Source: Tenacibaculum maritimum NCIMB 2154
GTDB lineage: Bacteria > Bacteroidota > Bacteroidia > Flavobacteriales > Flavobacteriaceae
Reading direction: 5' to 3'
NCBI RefSeq assembly: GCF_900119795.1
Contig: NZ_LT634361.1
Coordinates: 1,612,001 to 1,676,000, forward strand
Length of the DNA: 64,000 nt
Shown: positions 16,540 through 25,280 of the stretch, piece after piece
Layout: the number at the start of each line of letters is the position of its first letter
Position numbering within the stretch: the stretch's first letter is position 1
Made by a program: the position numbers and the translations under genes
The notes under the pieces: generated by a model
Told to the model about the DNA's origin: nothing
What the model saw: the letters and a program-made list of their open reading frames with translations, nothing else
The model's database searches: none

Positions 16540-17799
16540 TTGAAAAAACTTTTATACATACTACCGTTTTTATTAGCCACCAATTCAATGTTGGCTTCTT
16601 TTATTTATGTTCCAATGAATCATGATAATCAGAAAAACCATCTGAAAGCCTATGGAATTGTTTATTTCGGTTTAAAAAATGGGTTGAAATCTAAATGGTT
16701 ATTAAACTATGATGGAGGAGCTTTTTTAATAGAACATAATCCAATTCTTGTTAAAGAATGCAAAATACGAGGAGTATCATACCAAGTCATATCGGATACA
16801 AAGGCACAATTAATTTTAGAGGAAATTAGCAGTCCATCTAAAAATATGGAAGCAGTAGCTTTAGAAAAAGCACCCAAAATAGCTGTATATTCACCAAAAA
16901 ATAAAATGCCTTGGGACGATGCTGTAACAATGGTTCTAACCTATGCTGAAATTCCATTTGATGTGGTATATGATAAAGAGGTTTTAAATGATGAGTTGCT
17001 GTTATATGAATGGTTACATTTACATCATGAGGATTTTACAGGGCAATATGGTCGATTTTATGGAGCCTTTAGAGCAGCTCCATGGTATGTTAAGCAAAAA
17101 AAAGAAGCAGAGGCATTAGCGGCAAAATTAGGGTATTCCAAAGTGGCTAAAGAAAAGGGAGCTGTAGCTAAAAAAATACGAGATTACGTTATTGGTGGAG
17201 GGTTTATGTTTGCAATGTGTTCTGCAACGGATAGCTTTGATATTGCTTTAGCTGCAGATGGTATTGATATTGTTGAAGGAATGTTTGATGGAGATGCCTC
17301 TGAACCAAACTATCAATCTAAAATAGATTTTGATAAAACATTTGCTTTTAAAGATTTCGATTTGATTAGAGATCCAACAGTATATGAATTTTCAACAATT
17401 GACATGACTCGTAAGCGTCGTATTAAAAAAGAAGTAGATTATTTTTCATTAAAAGAATTTTCAGCAAAATGGGATCAAGTTCCAACAATGTTAACGCAAA
17501 ATCATACACGGTTAGTAAAAGCTTTTATGGGGCAAACTACTTCCTTTGATAGGAATACTGTAAAACCAGCAATTTTAGTTTTAGGAGAAAATAAAACGAA
17601 TGGGGAAGCGCGTTATATTCATGGTACAAAAGGAAAAGGGTTATTTACTTTTTATGGAGGTCATGACCCAGAAGACTATCAGCACAGGGTAGGTGATCCA
17701 AAAACAGAGCTAGATTTACATCCCATGTCGCCTGGATATCGTTTAATTTTAAATAATGTGTTATTTCCTGCTGCTAAGAAAAAGAAACAAAAAACATAA
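16540..17799 (+). CDS. Secreted class I amidotransferase-like protein (often labelled asparagine synthetase B)
   Basis: A 419-residue protein starting at a TTG codon, with a Sec signal peptide (MKKLLYILPFLLATNSMLA). I recognise it as a conserved Bacteroidota protein often labelled asparagine synthetase B, but it has neither the N-terminal Cys2 glutaminase nor the PP-loop SGGxDS motif of that enzyme. The core from about residue 108 resembles a Rossmann-like GATase1/ThuA fold: KIAVYSPKNKMPWDDAV, WLHLHHEDFTGQYG, then GGGFMFAMCSATDS, where the Cys sits like a nucleophile elbow, and later FYGGHDPEDYQHRVGD. The export signal argues against an amino-acid synthesis role. The true activity is unknown. 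Confidence 0.7.
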   Translation: MKKLLYILPFLLATNSMLASFIYVPMNHDNQKNHLKAYGIVYFGLKNGLKSKWLLNYDGGAFLIEHNPILVKECKIRGVSYQVISDTKAQLILEEISSPSKNMEAVALEKAPKIAVYSPKNKMPWDDAVTMVLTYAEIPFDVVYDKEVLNDELLLYEWLHLHHEDFTGQYGRFYGAFRAAPWYVKQKKEAEALAAKLGYSKVAKEKGAVAKKIRDYVIGGGFMFAMCSATDSFDIALAADGIDIVEGMFDGDASEPNYQSKIDFDKTFAFKDFDLIRDPTVYEFSTIDMTRKRRIKKEVDYFSLKEFSAKWDQVPTMLTQNHTRLVKAFMGQTTSFDRNTVKPAILVLGENKTNGEARYIHGTKGKGLFTFYGGHDPEDYQHRVGDPKTELDLHPMSPGYRLILNNVLFPAAKKKKQKT

Positions 17800-17886
17800 T
17801 GATAAAAATGAGGAATAGCCTGATAAGAAAATGAAACTCCTTGATTTTACTTCCCATTAGCTATTGTTTATTGTATTATAAAAAGT

Positions 17887-17894
17887 TACTTTTG
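17887..17894 (+). promoter_or_regulatory. TACTTTTG -7 box for the transketolase N-subunit gene
   Basis: Exact TAnnTTTG match 19 bases before the ATG, with several TTG triplets about 20-25 bases further upstream in a T-rich stretch. Confidence 0.5.
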
Positions 17895-17913
17895 CTCAAA
17901 TAAAAATAACGTA

Positions 17914-18759
17914 ATGCCAACAACACAACAATTAGAGGATTTCACACAACAAGTTCGTAGAGATATTTTAAGAATGGTACATGCTGTAAATTCTGGGCAT
18001 CCAGGAGGGTCTTTAGGATGTGCAGAGTTTTTAACCGTTTTATACCAAGAAATAATGGAGCATTCGTCTGAATTTAAGATGGATGGAGTTAATGAAGATT
18101 TATTTTTCTTGTCTAATGGACATATTTCTCCTGTTTTTTACAGTGTTTTATCTCGTAGTGGGTATTTTCCTGTAAATGAGTTAGCTACTTTTAGAAAACT
18201 AAATACGCGTTTGCAAGGACACCCAACAACACACGAAGGTTTGCCAGGTATTCGGGTAGCTTCCGGTTCTTTAGGCCAGGGAATGAGTTTTGCTATTGGA
18301 GCAGCAGAAACTAAAAAGTTGAATGGAGATGCTAAATTGGTTTATGTTTTACATGGAGATGGTGAATTACAAGAAGGGCAAATTTGGGAGTCAGCTATGT
18401 ATGCTTCTGCTAAAAAAATAGATAACTTAATAGCAACAGTTGATTTGAATGGGAAGCAAATTGATGGAGCCACGGATGAAGTATTGCCCATGGGGAGTAT
18501 TAAGGCTAAATTTGAAGCTTTTGGCTGGGACGTATTAGAAATAAAGGAAGGAAATAATATTGAGGCTATCGTAAAAGGAATGAATGAAGCAAAATCAAAA
18601 ACAGGAAAAGGAAAACCTGTATGCGTATTGCTACATACTGAGATGGGGAATGGAGTTGATTTTATGATGCATACTCATGCATGGCATGGTAAAGCTCCAA
18701 ATGATGAACAATTAGAGGAAGCATTAGCTCAAAACCCAGAAACTTTAGGAGATTATTAA
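17914..18759 (+). CDS. Transketolase, N-terminal subunit
   Basis: The ThDP-binding (pyrophosphate) half of transketolase, 281 residues; works in the pentose phosphate pathway together with a separate pyrimidine-domain subunit. Visible features: NSGHPGGSLGCAEF, SNGHISPVFYS, VASGSLGQGMSFAIGAA, and the ThDP motif GDGELQEGQIWES followed by VDLNGKQIDG. It ends soon after HAWHGKAPN, as expected for the split form. The matching C-terminal subunit is not next door but at 49.7-50.6 kb on the other strand. This is unusual, because the two halves are normally adjacent. Confidence 0.93.
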   Translation: MPTTQQLEDFTQQVRRDILRMVHAVNSGHPGGSLGCAEFLTVLYQEIMEHSSEFKMDGVNEDLFFLSNGHISPVFYSVLSRSGYFPVNELATFRKLNTRLQGHPTTHEGLPGIRVASGSLGQGMSFAIGAAETKKLNGDAKLVYVLHGDGELQEGQIWESAMYASAKKIDNLIATVDLNGKQIDGATDEVLPMGSIKAKFEAFGWDVLEIKEGNNIEAIVKGMNEAKSKTGKGKPVCVLLHTEMGNGVDFMMHTHAWHGKAPNDEQLEEALAQNPETLGDY

Positions 18760-19381
18760 AAAATAAAACCAGTATTTTTTAAGTAAGTTGAATTTATTGG
18801 TCAATAAAAGTCTATCTTGATTTTTTGTTTCTTAGAAAATGACTAGCATTACTTGGTAGTTTTATTTTTTATTGATGATGTGAGTCATTATGCTATTTGT
18901 AAAATAGCCTGTTCGGTTAAATTTTAAGCCTGTTTTTGAATAGAAGCTAAACATCAAGAAGACCTTTTATATATAGTAAAAGAGTTCAGTTATTTGGACT
19001 CTTTTTTTATTGTTTGCTTTGTACAGTTATACTATTCTAATAACTTCAAATTATAAATCAATAAAATGTAGTTTAAATCTCTATTTATTTCACTAAAACT
19101 TCATGGAAATGGTGTGTTTGCATATATAAAGACCCTGTTTAAAAAAACGACTAGAAATAAATAAGTATATATTAAGTTTATCTAATAAGCAATTGATCAA
19201 AAATAATTTAGATAGCTTGTTGGGGGGAAAAATGAAAAGGTATTATTCTATAGTAAGCTTATATAAAATTTTCAGAGAGGTAAGCAAAGTATAGTTTTGT
19301 GAAACACTTTTAATATTTTTTTCATAAAATGGTGTAAGCAAAGGTGTATCTTTACGTCGAAATGTAAACTAAATTAAGTAA
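18760..19381. other. 622-base gap without a recognisable gene
   Basis: A/T-rich spacer between the transketolase N-subunit and bshA. It holds one clear terminator hairpin (18978-19008). Beyond that I see only a 20-codon ORF (19232-19294, after a GGGGGG run) with no recognisable product, and an imperfect -7 box (TATCTTTA near 19347) that may serve bshA. No tRNA, insertion-sequence end or recognisable remnant of the transketolase C-subunit is visible. Confidence 0.6.
18978..19008 (+). terminator. hairpin terminator in the gap after the transketolase N-subunit
   Basis: A 10-bp stem (18978-18987 with 18996-19005, one G-T pair), 8-base loop and T-run. It lies 218 bases past the stop, so the transcript would carry a long 3' tail. 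Confidence 0.6.
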
Positions 19382-20509
19382 ATGAAAATTGGAATTGTAT
19401 GCTACCCAACCTTTGGAGGTAGTGGAGTAGTTGCTACAGAATTAGGAATGGGGCTGGCTAATAAAGGGCATGAGGTGCATTTTATTACATATAATCAACC
19501 TGTAAGACTGGATTTTTTTACTCATAATTTGCATTTTCATGAAGTACTAATGGAAGAATATCCACTATTTCAATACCAACCATATGAATTAGCTTTGTCT
19601 AGTAAAATGGTAGAAGTAGCGGAGAAGTATAAGTTGGAAGTACTACATGCTCATTATGCTATTCCACATGCATATGCTGCTTTTACGGCTAAAAAAATGT
19701 TGCAAGAAAAAGGAATTAATATAAAAGTGATTACAACATTACATGGAACTGATATTACTCTTGTAGGAAGCCATCCTACCTATAAAACAGCAGTAGAGTT
19801 TAGTATCAATCACTCTGATGTAGTAACGGCGGTTTCAAAAAGTTTAAGAGAGGATACACTTAGGTTGTTTACCATTACTAACGATATTCATGTAGTTTAT
19901 AATTTTATAGAAACAGAAAAGTACGATCATGCTAATGAAGAAGAATGTAAAAGGGTAGCTTTGGCAAAACCAGAAGAAAGAATTCTAACACACATTAGTA
20001 ATTTTAGACCAGTTAAGAGAACTCAAGATGTGATTAAGATATTTGAAATAGTTCAAGCAGAAATACCTTCAAAATTACTAATGGTGGGAGATGGACCTGA
20101 GCGGTTAAAAGCGGAAAATTTAGCTAAAAAATTAGGTATTGAAGAAAAAGTGCTCTTTTTAGGGAATAGCAATGAAGTAGCAAAGATACTTTGCTATACA
20201 GATGTCTTTTTATTGCCTTCAGAAACAGAAAGTTTTGGTTTAGCTGCATTGGAAGCAATGGCAGCAAATACCGCAGTGATATCTACAAATGCAGGTGGAT
20301 TACCAGAGGTTAATATCAACGGAGTAACAGGGTTTTTAAGTGATATTGGAGATGTAGTTGACATGGCAAAAAATGCCATTTCAATATTAAAGGACGAAGA
20401 TAAATTAAAAATTTTTAAAGAGAATGCTAAAAAGCATACTAAAGCTTTTTCATTAGAAAACATATTGCCTATATATGAACGACTTTATAAAAGTTGTTCT
20501 AAATCATAA
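19382..20509 (+). CDS. bshA: N-acetyl-alpha-D-glucosaminyl L-malate synthase
   Basis: GT4 glycosyltransferase that joins UDP-GlcNAc to L-malate, the first step of bacillithiol synthesis. The 375-residue protein opens with the family signature MKIGIVCYPTFGGSGVVATE. It continues with HAHYAIPHAYAA, TLHGTDITLVG and SNFRPVKRTQDV, and ends with the GT4 E-x7-E motif in ETESFGLAALEAMA. No bshB or bshC is in the window, but the bacillithiol-linked YtxJ gene is at 56.7 kb. It is followed by a shared terminator with the convergent nuclease gene. Confidence 0.95.
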   Translation: MKIGIVCYPTFGGSGVVATELGMGLANKGHEVHFITYNQPVRLDFFTHNLHFHEVLMEEYPLFQYQPYELALSSKMVEVAEKYKLEVLHAHYAIPHAYAAFTAKKMLQEKGINIKVITTLHGTDITLVGSHPTYKTAVEFSINHSDVVTAVSKSLREDTLRLFTITNDIHVVYNFIETEKYDHANEEECKRVALAKPEERILTHISNFRPVKRTQDVIKIFEIVQAEIPSKLLMVGDGPERLKAENLAKKLGIEEKVLFLGNSNEVAKILCYTDVFLLPSETESFGLAALEAMAANTAVISTNAGGLPEVNINGVTGFLSDIGDVVDMAKNAISILKDEDKLKIFKENAKKHTKAFSLENILPIYERLYKSCSKS

Positions 20510-20512
20510 AAG

Positions 20513-20540
20513 AAAGACTCACCGGTTTAGTGAGTCTTTT
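20513..20540. terminator. bidirectional terminator between bshA and nuclease gene
   Basis: A 10-bp perfect stem (20513-20522 with 20530-20539), 7-base loop, A-run and T-run outside. Confidence 0.7.
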
Positions 20541-20555
20541 GAAAATAGTTACTTA

Positions 20556-22376
20556 TTATTTCTTAACAAATAGATGTTTTTTATTATTTAGTCTGATAAT
20601 GTAAACTCCTGCTTGTAAATCGCGTATTTCTATTGGTTCATTCGCGACTCCCTTTTTTACAATTTTTCCAATAGTATTGATGATCGTGAAGTTGGTATTT
20701 TTGCTTCCTTTTAAATTTAGATGAATAAAATCAGAAGAGGGATTAGGGTAAACAATAGGTTGAACTTTAGAAATAACGTTGATTGTTCTTTCAGCAAGAG
20801 GGATGGAGAACTTCCCTAAATCGCTAAGATTTTCTTGTGGAAAGATGTCCCATTCAGCTATTCTATAAAATGGATTAGGGGAGATCGTATAAGGTTTTCT
20901 TCGTAATATTTCATTTTGAGAGAATACGACACTTTCATTTGTGTAGCCTAATAAATCTATTAAAGTATCGTTTTTGAATAAACCAATAGCATCATTCCCG
21001 TTAAAAGACATTACTCCATTGTTCGTTATATTTGCTTTGTTCCTTATTTCCTCAGAAGAATTACCATGTGCAATTACATAAATTTCTTTATCATGTAAAG
21101 TCCCGTTTAGAGATAAAATATTAGACCATGTACCACTTCCATTAGTTACTTTTTTTAAAGAATAAGCAGATAAATCAATTGTATATCCTGTAATATTCGC
21201 TATTTCAATTGCTTTATTATAAGAGTTTCCTTCTAAGTATTCAGAAATAAAAATATCAGAGATGATACTGTTATTGTTCGCTTCATAAGGAGAAGTAATT
21301 GTGCTGACGTGGTTACTAATTAATACTGTACTCCCTTTGGAATCAAATGATTTTACGTTGAAATAATATGAGGTTTCAGGAGTTAGGTTGCTAGCTGTAA
21401 AGTTGGTGTTATTGGTTGTACCTATTAACGAGCTACCTTTAAAGATATGGTATTCTATGGCTTTAAATGCACTATTTTCTGAAGGAGTCCAAGTTAACTC
21501 AATGCTTGTTTGAGTTTTATTGGAAATGGTTAGCGTAGTGGCTCCTGTAATGGCCTGTAAATTATCATTAATATTGATTTCATTTTTAAAAAGATTTTGT
21601 GCTATTGGTCCTCCCCAAATTTGTGTAGCAAAATTGGGGTTATCAATAAAAGGATTTCTATTCCCTTGCATTCTTTCCAGTACGGGATTTCGCTGTTTTT
21701 CAATATTAGAAACAGGATCTTCCGCATTCCATTGTAAAAGTAAATCAATCATATTAGGATCTGTAGCTATAGGATTTCCTACGCAAACTCCTGTAGGAAG
21801 TGTTTGATCTCCATAACGCAAATACATATACATTATCATTCGAGCAACATCTCCTTTCCATTCATCTCCTGGATACCAATTTCCTTCTGAGGTTATGTAT
21901 GAAGAAGATCCGTTGCCAGTAGCAAACTTTCGATTATTTCTTGAAGAATTTCTTTGAGCGTCAGCGGGACGTAAATTATGAGCATCAGCTCCTGCACCTA
22001 TGGTTCCTAGGTTTGGATTTGCTAATGATTTAGAATATACATGTTCTCGATTCCAAACACCGCTACCGCTACCGTGATCTTCCTTAAATCGAGTTCTATC
22101 GTCTGTGATATCGGTATTACTATTAGTTGTTTCCCATCCGTAAATTAATACTACGTTATCATTATTTGTAGGATCTACATCTGCTTCTTTTAGAGCTACC
22201 CATACCTCAGGGGTATAGCTCAATACTGTTGTGTGCGTGCTAATAATTTTTGTAGCGAGAGCATCTTTTAATTGATGGCCAGTAAGTTTAATGTTTACAT
22301 CATTATAATATGAAGGGACTTGTGAAAATACAGACAATGAAATTGTCAGTGAAATGAGGGATAATAATCGTATCAT
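20556..22376 (-). CDS. Secreted endonuclease I with LTD domain and T9SS sorting tail
   Basis: Extracellular nuclease of 606 residues, probably for DNA degradation or nutrient use. The start at 22376 gives a clean signal peptide (MIRLLSLISLTISLSVFSQ); 12 further upstream residues in frame are not signal-like. Domains: endonuclease I (about 20-265) with NREHVYSKSL, GADAHNLRPADAQRN and WYPGDEWKGDVARM; one fibronectin type III domain (about 285-360); a lamin-tail domain (about 375-480, FISEYLEGNSYNKAIEIAN); and a type A T9SS C-terminal domain (YPNPSSDFIHL to GVYIIRL). It is a tandem paralogue of the next gene upstream on the same strand, with a terminator between. Confidence 0.9.
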   Translation of the reverse strand: MIRLLSLISLTISLSVFSQVPSYYNDVNIKLTGHQLKDALATKIISTHTTVLSYTPEVWVALKEADVDPTNNDNVVLIYGWETTNSNTDITDDRTRFKEDHGSGSGVWNREHVYSKSLANPNLGTIGAGADAHNLRPADAQRNSSRNNRKFATGNGSSSYITSEGNWYPGDEWKGDVARMIMYMYLRYGDQTLPTGVCVGNPIATDPNMIDLLLQWNAEDPVSNIEKQRNPVLERMQGNRNPFIDNPNFATQIWGGPIAQNLFKNEININDNLQAITGATTLTISNKTQTSIELTWTPSENSAFKAIEYHIFKGSSLIGTTNNTNFTASNLTPETSYYFNVKSFDSKGSTVLISNHVSTITSPYEANNNSIISDIFISEYLEGNSYNKAIEIANITGYTIDLSAYSLKKVTNGSGTWSNILSLNGTLHDKEIYVIAHGNSSEEIRNKANITNNGVMSFNGNDAIGLFKNDTLIDLLGYTNESVVFSQNEILRRKPYTISPNPFYRIAEWDIFPQENLSDLGKFSIPLAERTINVISKVQPIVYPNPSSDFIHLNLKGSKNTNFTIINTIGKIVKKGVANEPIEIRDLQAGVYIIRLNNKKHLFVKK

Positions 22377-22475
22377 CTTAATAAAATTAGGGGTTATGAA
22401 TAAGCCGCGCAATAACCAATTTTAAACCTATATGTAGAGCAAAAAAAAGTTAATTTTTGGTTAATTATTAGGCAT

Positions 22476-22504
22476 AAAAAAACCTTATCAATTTCTTGAT
22501 AAGG
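22476..22504 (-). terminator. hairpin terminator after the second nuclease gene
   Basis: A 9-bp perfect stem (22483-22491 with 22496-22504), 4-base loop, and seven A on the left that become the T-run on the minus strand. It lies 26 bases past the stop of the 858-residue nuclease. Confidence 0.75.
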
Positions 22505-22529
22505 CTTTAATATTTGAGGGAAGTAATTT

Positions 22530-25106
22530 TTACTTTTTAATAAACTTTTTAGTAAATGAGCGTTGTTTATCGTTTATCTCAATGATATAGGTTCCTTTCT
22601 TTAAATTTTGGACATCAATAGCTTTATTAATAATTCCTTGCTTTACAATTTCACCTAAGATATTTGTAATTTTAAAGAAAGTAGTTCGGTTGTCCTTTAA
22701 CTTGATATTTATAAAACTTGTAGAAGGGTTAGGATAAAGAGCAGCGTCAAATATAGGAAACTCATTTCCTAATTCGGTAGCTACTTGAGTAATAGGAGTA
22801 GGATTTGCTCTAGAGACACCTCCAATATTGACTGTATAATCTTCAACTTCTCCGTAAGAGAATGTTTCACAAGGAGTAGGAGCTCCATCCCATTTCATCG
22901 AAACTCTCATTCTTGTAAGTCCTTTTAAAGCAGTGGAAGGAACAGAAAAATTGTAGTATAAATTACCTGCGTTAGAAGAGGAACCACTCGCAACAAGCTC
23001 TGTACTTTCAAAAGAACCATTTTTATTAAAATCGATCCATACTCTCCAATATTCAGTATATGAAGATCCAGAAAATCCAGCGCTTACAACAATCGTATTG
23101 TTTCCGTATGAAATGCTACCTACTTTATTTGTAAAATCACCGTATCCTTCATCAGCCATTGTGCTATTAGATATACCGCCAATGGCAACATTATCAATAT
23201 ATTCATAACTAGAATTATTTCCTTTAGAATCACAATAAGAAATGTCATTAGCTTGAGTCGTAATATTAATAGAGTTGCTAAAAGGAGAAAGGTTGTTAGT
23301 AGCATCTTTTGCTCTTACAGATAAGGTATATGTTGTGCCTGCTGATAAGTTTGTAAGTGTATAATTAGGATTTACTACAGTAGCTGTTTTAGTATTATTG
23401 ATATAAATTTCATAACCTATTACTGCTGTATCGTCGGTGGCTATTGACCAAGTTAAATCAGCAGAAGTTTGTGTAATATTTGAAGCAACTAAAGTGGTTG
23501 GAGCTGTTGGAGCTTGTGTGTCAATGGTAGGTATTACAACTTCAAAATCATGGCTCCCTAATTTACTAAAATCATCTTTAGGAAAAATACTCCATTCGGT
23601 AGGTGTGTATGTAGTATTAGGACTTATAATATTGGCGTTTCTTCGTAAAGTTTTGTCTTGTGCAAATGTAGCGCTACTAGTAGGGTTTCCTATTAAATCA
23701 ATTAAAATATTTCCTTTGAATAAAGCAATAGCATCATTTCCATTAAAAGACAATACACTAGTATCTGTTTTTTGGGCTTTGTTCTTTAGAGAAGAACTAG
23801 CGTTAGCATGCACTATCACATATACATTTCCATTTTCTAATTCGCCATTAAGAGGCAATGTATTAGACCAGTTAGCTCCTCCGTTAGAAGCTTTTTTTAA
23901 TGAATACAAACTTAAATCTACAGTATTTCCTGTAAAATTAGCAATTTCAAGAGCTTTATTATTAGAAGAACCTTCTACATATTCGGAAATTAACAAATCT
24001 GAAGTATTACTGCTATTGTGCTCATTAGAGTTACCAGAAGATGTTGTGATATTAACAGTATTACTGGAGTTCGAAATATTATTAGCTGCATCTCTTGCTT
24101 TTATATAAAAAGCATAAGTTGCAGAAGGGTTTAATCCTGTTACTTTATAACTTGTTGTTGTGATAGTTGTAATTTTGTTATTTCCATTATAGATATCGTA
24201 AACAACAACGGTTGAATTATCTGTAGAAGGATTCCAAGATAAGTCAACAGAGTTTTCAGTAACATTAGAAAAAGTTAAATTTGAAGGAGTACTTGGTTTT
24301 TCTGTATCAGTAATACTTCCGTTTTCGAATAAGTTTTCTGCTTGTGGTCCTCCCCAAATTTGAGTAGCGAAAGCAGGATTATCAATAAAAGGGTTTCTGT
24401 TTCCTTGAATTCCTTCGATGACTAAATTACGTTGTTTTTCAAAATTGCTAACAGGATCTTCAGCATTCCATTCTAATAATAGATTAACCATGTTACTATC
24501 AGTGGTGTTGATGGTTCCCACAGCAACTCCTGTAGGTAAGCATTGATTTCCGTAACGCAAGTAAATGTAAAGCATCATACGAGCAACATCTCCTTTCCAT
24601 TCATCTCCAGGGTACCATCCTCCAGAAACATCACCTGCATTGCCGCTACCATTAACAAATTTTTTACTGCTTCTTTGTGAATTAAAAGAAATATCAGTAG
24701 CTCTTAAATGGTGTACATCTGAACCAGGTCCAGAAGTTCCAAGGTTAGGATTTCCTAATGATTTTGGATAGGTGTGCTCCCTATTCCATTGTGTGCCTGC
24801 ATTTCCTCCATTAGCATCCTTACTTCTGGTTCTATCAGTTATGTAGTTTCCATCCGTGTCGCTATATCCATAAAGAAGTACCACCTTAGAGTTGTCTGTA
24901 AGATCTACATCAGCTTGTTTAAGTGCATCCCAAACTCCTGGAGTGTAAGATAAATTTGTATGGTGAGTAGCAATAATTTTAACAGCTAAGGCATTTTTCA
25001 AAGCAATGCCTGTTTGATTCAAGTTTACATCATTATAGTAAGTAGGAACTTGAGCAAATATTGATAGTGAAATTATCAATAGTATAAATGATAATATTTT
25101 TTTCAT
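22530..25106 (-). CDS. Secreted endonuclease I with FnIII, LTD, GEVED and T9SS sorting domains
   Basis: An 858-residue extracellular nuclease. Signal peptide MKKILSFILLIISLSIFAQ; endonuclease I domain to about residue 260 with WNREHTYPKSL, GSDVHHLRATDISFN and WYPGDEWKGDVARM; a FnIII domain (about 275-355); a lamin-tail domain (about 370-475, LISEYVEGSSNNKALEIAN); a second FnIII (about 540-620); a GEVED domain (about 625-770, ending FSYGEVEDYTVNI); and a type A T9SS sorting domain (YPNPSTSFINIKL to GTYIIEI). Compared with its neighbour it has gained the second FnIII and the GEVED module. The nuclease and LTD parts of the two proteins are closely similar, so this is a tandem duplication. Confidence 0.9.
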   Translation of the reverse strand: MKKILSFILLIISLSIFAQVPTYYNDVNLNQTGIALKNALAVKIIATHHTNLSYTPGVWDALKQADVDLTDNSKVVLLYGYSDTDGNYITDRTRSKDANGGNAGTQWNREHTYPKSLGNPNLGTSGPGSDVHHLRATDISFNSQRSSKKFVNGSGNAGDVSGGWYPGDEWKGDVARMMLYIYLRYGNQCLPTGVAVGTINTTDSNMVNLLLEWNAEDPVSNFEKQRNLVIEGIQGNRNPFIDNPAFATQIWGGPQAENLFENGSITDTEKPSTPSNLTFSNVTENSVDLSWNPSTDNSTVVVYDIYNGNNKITTITTTSYKVTGLNPSATYAFYIKARDAANNISNSSNTVNITTSSGNSNEHNSSNTSDLLISEYVEGSSNNKALEIANFTGNTVDLSLYSLKKASNGGANWSNTLPLNGELENGNVYVIVHANASSSLKNKAQKTDTSVLSFNGNDAIALFKGNILIDLIGNPTSSATFAQDKTLRRNANIISPNTTYTPTEWSIFPKDDFSKLGSHDFEVVIPTIDTQAPTAPTTLVASNITQTSADLTWSIATDDTAVIGYEIYINNTKTATVVNPNYTLTNLSAGTTYTLSVRAKDATNNLSPFSNSINITTQANDISYCDSKGNNSSYEYIDNVAIGGISNSTMADEGYGDFTNKVGSISYGNNTIVVSAGFSGSSYTEYWRVWIDFNKNGSFESTELVASGSSSNAGNLYYNFSVPSTALKGLTRMRVSMKWDGAPTPCETFSYGEVEDYTVNIGGVSRANPTPITQVATELGNEFPIFDAALYPNPSTSFINIKLKDNRTTFFKITNILGEIVKQGIINKAIDVQNLKKGTYIIEINDKQRSFTKKFIKK

Positions 25107-25246
25107 TTAATTGTGTTTGAATTTGGTGTTTTTGTTTATACGGTTGCAAATTAACAAAATATTAACATAGGTTAACTTTATTAAAATGTTAAGAATTAAC
25201 AAGATATGAACCATAAAAATTAATGGGTTTATCAATAGAAAATCAC

Positions 25247-25254
25247 TAAATTTG
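25247..25254 (+). promoter_or_regulatory. TAAATTTG -7 box for pheT
   Basis: Exact TAnnTTTG match 26 bases before the pheT ATG, followed by the GC-rich triplet typical near start sites (CGG). Confidence 0.5.
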
Positions 25255-25280
25255 CGGCTTTAAATCTTGAAAGAAAAGAA

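Noticed and set aside
16540..17799. Calling this gene asparagine synthetase B
   Set aside because: It lacks the N-terminal catalytic Cys and the ATP pyrophosphatase loop, and has a secretion signal.
19232..19294. A 20-codon ORF after a GGGGGG run in the gap before bshA
   Set aside because: Too short, no recognisable product, and Bacteroidota rarely use strong Shine-Dalgarno sites; chance is likelier.
18760..19381. A degenerate transketolase C-subunit in the gap after the N-subunit
   Set aside because: I found no recognisable motif of that protein in the frames I read; an intact copy exists at 49.7 kb.
23437..24108. A 223-codon plus-strand open frame inside the larger nuclease gene
   Set aside because: Antisense shadow of the lamin-tail and FnIII coding region; composition mirrors the sense strand.
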